Assembly: GCA_038380795.1 (NCBI GenBank)
Contig: CM076275.1
Location: 8,279,001 to 8,343,000 of the forward strand
Direction of reading: 5' to 3'
Origin: Pyrocephalus nanus
Lineage: Eukaryota > Chordata > Aves > Passeriformes > Tyrannidae
Length of the DNA stretch: 64,000 nt
This document shows, one piece after another, positions 21,001 to 30,631 of this stretch; positions within the stretch are counted from its first letter, which is position 1, and each line of letters starts with the position of its first letter. The translations under genes and the position numbers were made by a program. The notes beneath the pieces were generated by a model. It saw only the letters and a program-made list of their open reading frames with translations, did not search any database and was not told the DNA's origin.

Positions 21001-24000
21001 AGGGGAGGTGTGGGGCAGTCCTAGGGAAGTGATGCCATGAGATCTGTCAGATTTGACAGATGACTCTGTCACTCACAGGCAGCCCCCTCAGCTGCTGGAG
21101 CCCCCCAGCAGCCCCGTGTGCGACCCTGTGAAGCTGCGGATGTTAGAGGACATTGATGACTCGCAGCCCCACAGCTGGACCTCCCAGTCCCGCTCCTTCC
21201 GCAAACTGGCCCGGCTGGTGGGCGCAGACAGCAGTGAGTTGCTGTGGGGCATTGTGGCACTTGAGTGTTGGTTTTGGCCCCATGTGGCCCCTGTGGGCCA
21301 GCTGAGCCAGTGGGAGCTGCCCGGGGCTGTGTGTGGGCTTGTGGTGGTGCCACTGGTCTGGGGCTGTGCTCTGCCCCATGGCTGGGCAGGGCTGTGCAAT
21401 GAGGCAGGTGGGTGGCTGGAGGAGAGGGTGTTTTCCCTTTCCTTTTCCATTTCTTTTGTCTCTGAGCCTCAGTTGCCGCAGACTGACTCTGTCTCCCCCT
21501 TTCTCTCATGTTGCATTCAGTGGAGGATGGTGAGGATGAGCTTGTTAAAAAGCCCAGGTAAGGGGAGCGTATACAGGGGTGGCAGCAGGAGCCACAAGAT
21601 GCTCAGCACACCTGGCTACTTCATCCTCACAGCTTGCAGTCACTCTGGGGATGCTCTTTGCCCTGTTGCTGTTTCTTCTTTCCTCCTCCTCTATCCTCTC
21701 CCCTCCCCAGAGCCGAGTGTTTGGTGGAGCTGCAGAGCCTGCCCTGCGCTCAACCCACCGTGGGCACTGCCAGTGCTCAGCCACTGCTCTGTCACTTTGG
21801 GAGGGTCCTGCCTGGATACCCACCGGCCAGACAGGATGTCCTGTGCCGGGTAGGACCCTCTGGGCACTGCTGGCACCAGGCTGGGGAGACCAATCTCTGC
21901 CACTGCTATTTAAGCAAACGGTATCTGGAGAAGGCTGGTGGCACTAGCAACACCTTGCTGGGGGTGCTCTGAGGTTCCAGGCATTGCCTGGACCTGGGGC
22001 ACAGTGTGCTATGAGACTGGCGTGCAGTTGCTGGGCAGAGCTGGGTGGGCGTCACCGACTTCTCCTTGTGCTGGAACGTGTTCATGAGGGATGGGCTGAG
22101 CGCTGGTCAAATACTGAGTGTTGTGCTGCTATTTTTTCCAATATCACAGGGATGCCCATGGGTCCAGCTGGGGCACAGTGGAGCAGTGGTGAGTGCGGTG
22201 GTTTGACAAGGGCACCTTTGGGAGCACTACCCTGTGCTGAAGCAGGGTCTGTGCTTGGTGTTGGCTGAGCTCCTGCCCTCTGTCACTCACAGGCAGCCCC
22301 CTCAGCTGCTGGAGCCCCCCAGAAGCCCCGGGTGTGATCCTGGGAAGCTGCGGATGTTAGAGGACGCTGAGGACTGGCAGCCCCGCACCGGGACCTCCCA
22401 GTCCCGCTCCTTCCGCAAACTGGCCCAGCTGACAGGCACAGATGGCAGTGAGTTCCTGCAGGGCCTGGTGCTGGCTGGGGGCAATGAACTGTGTTAGCCA
22501 GAATCTGGCAGAGGCTGTGGGGTCATGTGGCACTAAAGGTTTGGTTTTGGCCCCCTTGAGGGCAGCTGAGCCAGCGGGAGCTGCCCAGGGCTGTGTGTGA
22601 GCTCGTGGTGGTGTCACTGGTCTGGGGCTGTGCTCTGCCCCATGGCCGGGCTATGCAATGGGGTAAGGGGATGGTGGGGGGGGGTCAGTTTTCCTCCTTT
22701 CCCTTCCTGCTGTGCCTGGTCCTTGGTTGCCACAGACTGACTCCATCTTCCCTTTTTTTTCCTGCTGTGTGCAGTGGAGGATGGTGAGGATGAGCTTGTT
22801 AAAAAGCCCAGGTAAGGGAACCGTATGCTGGAGTGGCAGTAGGAGCTACAAAGTGCCTACTCTGGGCTCAGCCCACCTGGTTGCTTCATCCTCACAGCTT
22901 GCAGTCACTCTAGAGAAGCTCTCTGCCCTGTTGTTCTTTCTTCTCTCCTCTCTTTGTCCTCCACCCTCAGGTCCCTCCCTCTTCTCCATGTCCCTGGAGA
23001 TGAGCTGCTGGCAGAGCTGCAGAGCCAGCCCCTTGCTCACCCCACAACAGGCACCGTTGGTGCTCAGCCACTGCTGACCATCACCTTGGGAGGGTCCTGC
23101 CCAGTCACCCACCTGCCAGATGGGGTCCCCAAATGGGGTGTCCCTGTGCTGGGTAGGACCTGCTGGGCACTGCTGGCACAGAGCTGGGGAGGCTGAGATG
23201 CAGCACTGTATGCTGGACACAGTGGGTGGGGGTGGCTGGTGGCACTGATAACACCTTGATTGGGGTGTTGGGAGTTCCTGGGCAGGGACTGGACCTGGGG
23301 TACGATGTTTTGGGGGGCTGTGGAATGGCTGTAAGGCTGGTCAGGAGTGAATGCTGATGGCATTTCCATGAGGCTTGTGTATCCCTGATGCGGTGGGGGC
23401 ATACGGGAAGGACGGGCTAAGCCACGGGTCAACCACTGACTGTTGTGCCACTGTTCTTTCTGATGCCACAGGGATGCCCGTGGGTCCAGCTGGGGTGTGG
23501 GGCAACAGCGGTGAGTGCCAGGGTCTGGCAGAGGTGTTGGCATGTGCCAGGGCACCTTTGGGAGCACTACCCTGTGCTGAAGCAGGGTCTGTGCTTGGTG
23601 TTGGCTGAGCTCCTGCCCTCTGTCACTCACAGGCAGCCCCCTCAGCTGCTGGAGCCCCCCAGCAGCCCCGTGTGCGACCCTGTGAAGCTGCGGATGTTGC
23701 AGGACATTGATGACTCTCAGCCCCACACCTGGACCTCCCAGTCCCGCTCCTTCCGCAAACTGGCCCGGCTGGTGGGCGCAGACAGCAGTGAGTTCCCTTG
23801 TGGCCTGGTGCTGGCTGACCGGCCGGGTGTGCTCAGCTTTGCTGGAGCATTTGGAATCAGATAAAAGCTGTGGTGTGTTGTGGCAGTGGGGCATTGGTTT
23901 TGGCCCCATGTGGGCCCTCTGTGGCAGCTGAGCCAGTGGGAGCTGCCCAGGGCTGTGTGCAGGCTCATGGTGGTGCCACTGGTCTGGTGCCATCCTCTGC

Positions 24001-27000
24001 CTCATGGTCAGGCAGGACTGTGCATTGGGGCAGGGGGGCAGCAGGAGGAGAGGACGCTTTGTTTTCCTTTCCCTTCCCTTTCCTTCCTGCTGTGAGTGGG
24101 CCTCAGTTGCCACAGACTGACTCCATCTCCCCCTTTCTCTCCTGTTGCACTTAGTGGAGGATGGTGAGGAAGAGCTTGATAAAAAGCCCAGGTAAGGGGA
24201 GCATGTGAATTAGTGGCAACAGGATCCACAGGGTGCCCACCTTGGGCTCAGCCCACCTGGCTGCTTCATCCTCTCAGCTTGCAGTCACTCTGGGGATGCT
24301 CTCTGCTCTGTGCAGATTCTTTTTTCCCTCTGGGTCCTCTCCCAGACTCAGGCTGTTTCCAGAGCTGCACAACAGGCAACACCAGTGCTCAGCCACTGCT
24401 CTGACTTTCACCTCAGGAGAGTCCTGCCTGGGGACCCACCTGTCAGATAGGCTGTCCCCAAACAGGGTGTCCCCATGTGAGATGTGCAGGCAGGGCCGTC
24501 TGAGCACTGCTGGCACAGAGCTGGGGAGGCCAAAGTGCAGCACCGTGTGTTGGACACAGTGGGTAGGGGTGGCTGATGGCACTGACAGCACCTTGTGAGG
24601 GGTTGGGAGCTGCTAGGCAGCAACTGGTCTTGGGCGTTGTGTCCTGTGTGGCTGTGGAGCAGCTGCAAGGCTGGTTGGGAGTCACTGCTGCCAGCATTTT
24701 CACATAGCTTGTGCCTCCATGGGACTGAGTGCATGTGGGAGGGACAGACTGAGCCCTGGATCAACCACTGACTATTGTGCTGCTGTTTTTTCTGATGCCA
24801 CAGGGATGACCATGGGTCCAGCTGGGGTATGGTGGAGCAGCGGTGAGTGCCAGGGTCTGGCAGAGGTGTTGGCCTGTGCCAAAGGGCACCTTTGGGAGCA
24901 CTACCCTGTGCTGAAGCAGGGTCTGTGCTTGGTGTTGGCTGAGCTGCTGCCCTCTGTCACTCACAGGCAGCCCCCTCAGCTGCTGGAGCCCCCCAGAAGC
25001 CCCGGGTGTGATCCCGGGAAGCTGCGGATGTTAGAGGACGCTGAGGACTGGCAGCCCCGCACCGGGACCTCCCAGTCCCGCTCCTTCCGCAAACTGGCCC
25101 AGCTGACGGGCACAGATGGCAGTGAGTTCCTGCAGGGCCTGGCACTGGCTGGGGGCGATGGACTGTGTTGGGGTAGCCAGAATCTGGCAGAGGCTGTGGG
25201 GTCACGTGGCACCAGGGCTTTGGTTTTGGCTCCAAACCACCCCTTGAGGGCAGCTGAGCCAGCGGGAGCTGCCCAGGGCTGTGTGTGAGCTCGTGGTGGT
25301 GCCACTGGTCTGGGGCTGTGCTCTGCCCCATGGCCGGGCAGGGCTGTGCAATGGGGTAAGGGGATGGTGGGTGGGGGGGGTCAGTTTTCCTCCTTTTCCT
25401 TTTCCTTGCCCTTTCCCTTCCTGTTGTGCCTGGGCCTTGATTGCAGCAGACTGAATCTGTCTCCCCCTTTCTCTCATGTTGCGCTCAGTGGAGGATGGTG
25501 AGGTTGAGCTTGTTAAAAAGCCCAGGTAAGGGGAGTGTGTGCAGGGGCTGCATGTCCCAGGCAGGTGTCTGGGCACTGCTGGCTCTGAGCTGGGGATGCT
25601 GAGCTGCACCTTAGTTTTTTGGGCATGTGGGTGGTGGAGGAGTCTGATGGCAGTGGGAAACCTGGCTATGCAATGTTGGGAGGTGCTGGGTAGTGCCTGC
25701 ACTTAGGGCACATTGTCCCTTGAGCCTGGTGTGGAGCTCCCAGGTGGATAGACTCACCTGGGTGAGTACCACCAGCTTGTTTGCCGTCACCCCTGCTGCT
25801 TGTGGTGATTCTCAGGAAGCTCTTTGCCCTGTAGTGGTTTCTTGTCTCCCTCTCCATCCTCTCCCAGAACTGACCTGTAGGCAGAGCCACAGAACCCCCC
25901 TTTCCTCACCCCACAACAGACACTGCCAGTGCTCAGCCACTGCTTTGACTCACCTTGGGAGGGTCCTGCCTGGACACATACGCCATACAGGTGTCCTCAA
26001 ATGGTGTCCCTATGCCAGGCAGACCTCTGGGCACTGCTGGCACCCAGCTGAGGAGGCTGAGATGCAGCACTGTGTGCTGGACACAGTGAGTGGGGGTGGC
26101 TGGTGGCACTGACAGCACCTTGATTGGGGTGTTGGGAGGCACTGGGCAGGAACTAGTCTGGGGCATGATGTCCTGTGGGGCCATGGAATGGCTGCAAGGC
26201 TGGTCAGGAGTGAATGCTGTCAACATTTCCATGAGGCTCGTGTATCTCTGAGGCTGTGGGTGTGTACATGAGGGATGGGTTGAGCCATGGGTCAACCACT
26301 GACTGTTGTGCCGCCGTTTTCTCAATGCCACAGGGATGTCCGTGGGTCCAGCTGGGGCATGGTGGAGCAGCGGTGAGTGCCAGGGTCTGGCAGAGGTGTT
26401 GGCCTGTGCCAGGGCACCTCTGGGAGCACTACCCTGTGCTGAAGCAGGGTCTGTGCTTGGTGTTGGCTGAGCTGCTGCCCTCTGTCACTCACAGGCAGCC
26501 CCCTCAGCTGCTGGAGCCCCCCAGAAGCCCCGGGTGTGATCCCGGGAAGCTGCGGATGTTAGAGGACGCTGAGGACTGGCAGCCCCGCACCGGGACCTCC
26601 CAGTCCCGCTCCTTCCGCAAACTGGCCCAGCTGACGGGCACAGATGGCAGTGAGTTCCTGCAGGGCCTGGTGCTGGCTGGGGGCGATGGACTTTGCCTGG
26701 GTTGCTGGAGCCCAACAGGGGCTGTGTTGTGGCACCGTAGTGTTGTTCTTGGCCCCATGTGGTCCCCATGGGTTTCTGAGCCAGCAGGAGCTGCCCGGGG
26801 CTGTGTGTGGGCTCGTGGTGGTGCCGTTGGTCTGGGGCTGTGCTCTGCCCCATGGCTGGGCAGGGCTGTGCCTTGGAGCAGAGGGATGGCAGGTGGGGAG
26901 GTCGGTTTTCCTCCCTTCCCTTTCCCCTTCTGCTGTGCCTGGGCCTTGGTCTCTGCAGACTGACTCTGTTTCCTCCTTTTTCTCCTGCTGCGCTCAGTGG

Positions 27001-29814
27001 AGGATCATGATGAGGTGTTTGTTAGGAAGCCCAGGTAAGGGGAGTGTGTGGCAGCAGAAGCCCTGTGGGGCTGCATGTCCTGGGCAGGACCTGTTGGGCA
27101 TTGTTGCACCTCAGCTGGGAATGCTGAACTGTGCTGTTGTGTCCCAGAAACGGCAGGTTGGGGGTGGCTGATGGCACTGGCAAAATCCTGCTGGGGTGTT
27201 TTGATGTTTGGGCAGCACCTGCACCTGGGGCATGGTGTCCTATGGGCCTGGCATGGGGCAGCTGGGCAGAGCTGGTGGGTGTCACCCGCTTCTCCCTGTG
27301 TGGGGCAGGGAAGGGAGCCAGGGCTGTTCCTTGCTCCGTGAAGCTGGGCAGGAATGGTGCACTGCACCCCATTTTTTTACCTTCACCTGTCTGTGATGCC
27401 TTCTGCCCTGGTGCTGTGGTCCTTGGGTCCCAGCTCTGCCCAGTTTGCTCTGCCACTAATAAAAGCTCCTGGGTTCGTAACCATCACCTTCTTGTGATTG
27501 CCCTGGAGAGGCATAGAGCCACAGGCTCTCCCTCTGTCCCTGTTTCCTCTCTCGAGTGGGCTGTGCCTCTCTGGCCCTGGCTTGCCCTGCTTGTCCCCAA
27601 ATCTGCTGAGTTGTGCCCCAGGGCTTCCTGCATCAAGTTGGGTCCAAGCCCCTCTGCACCCCAGTGTGACTATGAGTGATCACCATGTGTGAGCAGGCAG
27701 CCAGAGTCTGGGTGGTACCCGGGGTCCCTGGTCAATCCAAAGCAGCCCAGATCCCTCCCTCCTGCTGCTCCTCAGACCACCAAAGTGGGTATCAGACACC
27801 CCAGTGGTGCTGTGTCTTGGCAGGACTGATGGTACCTCATCACCAAACCAGCTACCGGCTGGGCACGGGGGCTTGGCCAGGTCCTGCCTGCTTGTTGGGG
27901 TGGGGGGCCCTGCCTGCACCCTCTGGGCAGCAGAGTGGGGCAGGCTGGATTAACTGCGTGTTCTGTAGCCAGGTCTCCGTGTCGGACCCATCTCCAGGAG
28001 CAGCGATGAAGACTGAGTCGGGACTAGGTGAGCAAAACATCTCTGGGCTTTTTAGGAGAGGAGTGGGGCTGCTGGGGGATGCCACTCGCCCAGCCACAGG
28101 TTCTGGGAGAGGGCTGCAGAGGGATCAGGACTGTTGTAGAGACTTGTGTGTGCATGCAGCCCCCAGGACCCCCACTGCCACCCCCGGCCCCACCAGCCGC
28201 CCACCCTGGGCTGTGGACCCGTCGTTCGCCGAGCGCTACGCCCCGGACAAGACGAGCACGGTGGTGAGCAAGCACAGCCAGCCGGCCACGCCGACCCCCA
28301 TGCAGAACCGCAGCTCCATCGTGCAGGCGGCCCAGCAGGCCCCCGAGGGGCCCGGCCGCACCCCCCTCTGCTACAAGTGCAACAAGGTCATCAGGTGAGC
28401 CCTGGCCACCGCCACCCCCTGCCAGCATCCTGGGCCCTGGCGTGGCTGACATGGCTCTGTCCTGCTGCAGGGGGCGGTACCTGGTGGCACTGGGACATTA
28501 TTACCATCCCGAGGAGTTCATCTGCTGCCAGTGCAGGAAGGTGCTGGATGAGGGCGGCTTCTTCGAGGAGAAAGGCTCCATCTTCTGCCCAAAGTGCTAC
28601 GACACACGCTACGCGCCCAGCTGTGCCAAGTGCAAGAAGAAGATCACTGGGGTGAGTGTCCCTCAGCCTCTCCTGCACCTCCTGTCCTTGCTCCCTGCTC
28701 ACCTACGGGTGCCTGGCTCTGTCCCTTCCCACCATGATCCCAACCCATGGGATCCCTTCTCCCTTCCTGCCCTGGGCGGTCCTGCCCCTGACTGACAGTG
28801 TCTCCCCTCCAGGAGGTCATGCATGCGCTGAAGATGACCTGGCACGTGCAGTGCTTCACTTGCAATGCCTGCAAAACTCCCATCCGCAACCGAGCCTTCT
28901 ACATGGAGGAGGGACAGCCCTACTGCGAGAGAGGTAGGACCCGGCGACCCCATGTGTCGCCCCATGTGGCCCTGGTGCACTGTTGGGGCTCAGCAGCTGC
29001 CCACACGGGTGGGGGGATGAGCTGCCCTGGGCCATGGGGAGCTCCTGCAGCCCTGAGCCTCTATCCCAGTCCTCCCGGTGGTGCCATTGCTCCTGTGTTG
29101 CCATGGTGATGAGGGAGGATGTACATCAAAGTGAGTGCTGCACCCTGGGAGATGAGGTTTGCCTCCTCCCTGCAGCCCTGTGGTGGCCGGGCCACCTGCC
29201 CGACACAGGCACTTTACCTGGGTGTCTGGGGCATCGTCCCCTCAGGACTGGCAGCAGGTTGGCCCCAGGCTGTGCCTGTGGGATCCTGGCTGAGGTGCTG
29301 CCCTGCTCCCCCAAGATGAGGGGCTGTGGTGCAGAGAAACGCTGACCTGGGCTCTACCTCTCCACACAGACTATGAGAAGATGTTTGGCACCAAGTGCCG
29401 TGGCTGTGACTTCAAGATCGATGCTGGGGACCGGTTCCTGGAGGCGCTGGGGTTCAGCTGGCACGACACTTGCTTCGTCTGTGCGGTAAGACTTGTGCCT
29501 GTGTCTCTCCCCGACAGTCACGCCCTGCGTGGGGTACACCAGCAGCACAGGGACCCTGTTGCCACAAGGTTTTCCCTACTTGACTCTATGCTGGGGGCTT
29601 GAGAATTGGCTCTGAGAGCCTTTTGGTCCCTGCTACCTGTGTGACACCAGTGCTGGGCTTTGGGGGTGGGGGAGACCTGGAGGCTGACTCAGTCCCCTGA
29701 CCTGACTACCTGTACTCTCCTCCCCAGATCTGCCAGACCAACCTGGAAGGGAAGACGTTCTACTCCAAGAAGGACAAGCCGCTCTGCAAGAGCCATGCTT
29801 TCTCCCATGTGTGA
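15024..29814 (+). CDS. PDLIM7: PDLIM7 (Enigma/LMP-1), PDZ-LIM scaffold with an expanded middle
   Basis: Invariant coding exons: 15024-15128, 18386-18537, 18831-18861, 19560-19732, then the repeat array, then 27969-28027, 28160-28394, 28471-28651, 28813-28933, 29370-29485, 29728-29814. The PDZ domain begins [20 protein letters not shown]; a ZM motif ([11 protein letters not shown]) follows; three LIM domains are seen as CYKC...CCQC, CAKC...CNAC and CRGC...CAIC, ending CKSHAFSHV as in human. Between ZM and LIM lie five A-B exon pairs and four candidate C exons, all phase-compatible. The protein is 419 aa with no unit, 483 with one (human 457), 739 with five, and 791 with the C exons. Family knowledge: Enigma binds actin-associated tropomyosin and alpha-actinin through PDZ, and kinases or receptors through LIM. 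Two in-frame ATGs exist (15024 and 15033); the second aligns with the human start, but the first is in equally good context. Confidence 0.95.
15129..18385 (+). other. PDLIM7 intron 2, nothing coding seen
   Basis: The largest PDLIM7 intron (3.26 kb) separates the two PDZ exons. I see no exon with conserved family sequence, no recognisable transposon and no RNA gene. Open frames here are short and GC-driven. Confidence 0.6.
20400..20464 (+). other. PDLIM7: Long pyrimidine tract with candidate 21-nt poison microexon
   Basis: In PDLIM7 intron 5, a pyrimidine-only run of about 40 nt ends in CTACAG (acceptor at 20443). It is followed by 21 nt (20444-20464) and a donor-like GTAAGC. Spliced after exon 5 (which ends AATGG), the reading would be AAT GGG TGC TGA, a stop. 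It could give a PDZ-plus-ZM short form or trigger decay. The tract is real; exon status is speculative. Confidence 0.3.
21079..21557 (+). repeat. PDLIM7: PDLIM7 unit 1: exons A1 (21079-21233) and B1 (21521-21557)
   Basis: Class I unit. A1 encodes [20 protein letters not shown], then [20 protein letters not shown] and [12 protein letters not shown]1 encodes [12 protein letters not shown]. Its left flank (GATCTGTCAGATTTGACAGA) differs from that of all other units, so it probably keeps the original intron boundary. All splice sites are canonical. Confidence 0.9.
22150..22188 (+). other. PDLIM7: Candidate exon C1 between units 1 and 2
   Basis: 39 nt between a T-rich tract ending TATCACAG and donor GTGAGT. 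Read in the phase left by exon B it is open: [14 protein letters not shown], joining in frame to A2 (QPPQLL). The same structure recurs at three other inter-unit positions. Confidence 0.65.
22293..22811 (+). repeat. PDLIM7: PDLIM7 unit 2: exons A2 (22293-22447) and B2 (22775-22811)
   Basis: Class II unit, closest to human: [20 protein letters not shown] then [12 protein letters not shown]2 encodes [12 protein letters not shown], identical to B1. A2 differs from A4 and A5 at only two synonymous sites (CCT/CCC and ACA/ACG). Confidence 0.9.
23472..23510 (+). other. PDLIM7: Candidate exon C2 between units 2 and 3
   Basis: 39 nt after TCTGATGCCACAG and before GTGAGT. Open in phase: [14 protein letters not shown]. 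Compared with the other copies, GVGQQ replaces G(T/M)VEQ, but the length and both splice signals are kept. Confidence 0.65.
23633..24191 (+). repeat. PDLIM7: PDLIM7 unit 3: exons A3 (23633-23787) and B3 (24155-24191)
   Basis: Class I unit: [20 protein letters not shown] then [11 protein letters not shown]. It is distinguished from A1 by Glu to Gln and Ser to Thr changes. B3 encodes [12 protein letters not shown]. Its B acceptor is TTAG rather than CAG. Confidence 0.9.
24804..24842 (+). other. PDLIM7: Candidate exon C3 between units 3 and 4
   Basis: 39 nt after TTTTTTCTGATGCCACAG and before GTGAGT. Open in phase: [14 protein letters not shown]. Confidence 0.65.
24967..25525 (+). repeat. PDLIM7: PDLIM7 unit 4: exons A4 (24967-25121) and B4 (25489-25525)
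   Basis: Class II unit. The 155 nt of A4 are identical to A5 at every position I compared, although the introns on both sides differ. B4 encodes [12 protein letters not shown]. Confidence 0.9.
26334..26372 (+). other. PDLIM7: Candidate exon C4 between units 4 and 5
   Basis: 39 nt after GTTTTCTCAATGCCACAG and before GTGAGT. Open in phase: [14 protein letters not shown]. Confidence 0.65.
26495..27034 (+). repeat. PDLIM7: PDLIM7 unit 5: exons A5 (26495-26649) and B5 (26998-27034)
   Basis: Class II unit with A identical to A4 but the most diverged [14 protein letters not shown]5 ends CCCAG; spliced to 27969 it gives KP-SQVSVSD, matching human KK-SSQVPRTE in position. No C-like element follows this last unit. 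Confidence 0.9.
27458..27463 (+). terminator. PDLIM7: Intronic poly(A) signal after the PDLIM7 array
   Basis: AATAAA (within CTAATAAAAG) 424 bp after exon B5 and 506 bp before the next constitutive exon. Reading past any B exon gives CCC AGG TAA, an immediate stop, so a transcript ending here would encode a PDZ-plus-repeat protein without LIM domains. Usage is unproven. Confidence 0.45.
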
Positions 29815-30605
29815 GGGGTGGAAGTTCAGCTGTGCCCACGCGTGCCCCTGGCCCTGCATGCTCCTCTTCCCCCATCCTGATGCCTCCAGGGAGCCAGGCT
29901 GGGCCCTTGGCCCTTCCCCTTGCTCCTGCCGCTTTCCTGGCAGCTCCTGGCCTGAATTCAGCTGGAGACAGTGCTGGGTGCAGAGCCCTTATAGCTGGGT
30001 GGCTTCTTCTGTGCTTCCTGACTGGCCCTAGGAGCCCTGGGAAGGGGACGCTGCATGGATCTCCTGCCCCTGAACCACGCAGCATAGTGGGCACAGCTGT
30101 GCCGAGGCTGGAATCAGGGATGCTCTGGCACAGCCAGGCTGCTCCCTTCCTGCCTGGCAGCTCAGTGCTGGGGCAGGGATGTTCCTATCACATCCCTGAA
30201 TGGGTGAGGACCAGGCCCCTGCCACACTCTTCCTCACCTTCCCTGCTGTGTGCTTAGTACTTGGGGCTGGAAACCCAGCCCTGCTCCCCTGCCCACAGCA
30301 ACCCCCCAGTCACCCCACAAACTGTTGCAGTGGCTTCCTGCCCTGGCTGCATTCCAATGAGAGTCTGTGCCTTGCCAGCTCACTGCTCCCCTGAAGCTGG
30401 CAGCACCCCCAGCCTGGTGTGCCCCAGCCCTGAGCTGGCAGCGTGTGCTGATGGCCAGCTGGCCGTCTGCTCCCGCAAGGCTTGGGCACAGCTTCCTACC
30501 AAAGAGTGCTCTGCCACCACCGTCCTGGGCCCATCGATGCCTCCACCCAACCCACACCCTCCAGTCAGGCTGCACTGATGTAGCCACAGTGCTTTTAGTG
30601 CCTTT

Positions 30606-30611
30606 AATAAA
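30606..30611 (+). terminator. PDLIM7: PDLIM7 poly(A) signal
   Basis: AATAAA 792 nt after the PDLIM7 stop codon, the first canonical signal downstream, followed by a GT-containing stretch. The 3' UTR is about 810 nt. Confidence 0.85.
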
Positions 30612-30631
30612 CACATCTCTGCGAGTGCCGG

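Larger units (their letters stand above)
21079..27034 (+). repeat. PDLIM7: Five-unit tandem exon array in PDLIM7
   Basis: Five repeats of an exon pair: exon A (155 nt) starting at 21079, 22293, 23633, 24967 and 26495, and exon B (37 nt) starting at 21521, 22775, 24155, 25489 and 26998. Unit spacing is 1,214, 1,340, 1,334 and 1,528 bp. Human PDLIM7 has one such pair (ENTEDWRPRPGTGQSRSFR...LTGTEF, then MQDPDEEHLKKSS). Introns are recognisably homologous between units but differ by many substitutions and indels, so this is an old duplication, not an assembly stutter. A begins in phase 2 and ends in phase 1; B begins in phase 1 and ends in phase 2. A plus B is therefore 192 nt (64 aa) and can be repeated or skipped without a frameshift. 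The flanking exons share the same phase. Confidence 0.95.

Noticed and set aside
21711..23152. A further repeated exon D after exon B, suggested by strong pyrimidine tracts plus CAG and long open frames in units 1 and 2 (21711-21849, 22971-23152).
   Set aside because: Candidate donors leave phase 0 in unit 1 and phase 1 in unit 2, neither matching C or A, and unit 4 has an in-frame TAG within a few codons of the equivalent start. Best explained as intron.
23064..24113. 349-aa - strand open frame within the PDLIM7 array.
   Set aside because: It recurs in part in each unit and is the reverse complement of the repeated exons and introns, so it is a shadow of the array.
21079..27034. The array as an assembly artefact or collapsed haplotypes.
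   Set aside because: Units differ in spacing, intron indels, exon class and B sequence, while splice sites and phases are all preserved. An artefact would give near-identical blocks.
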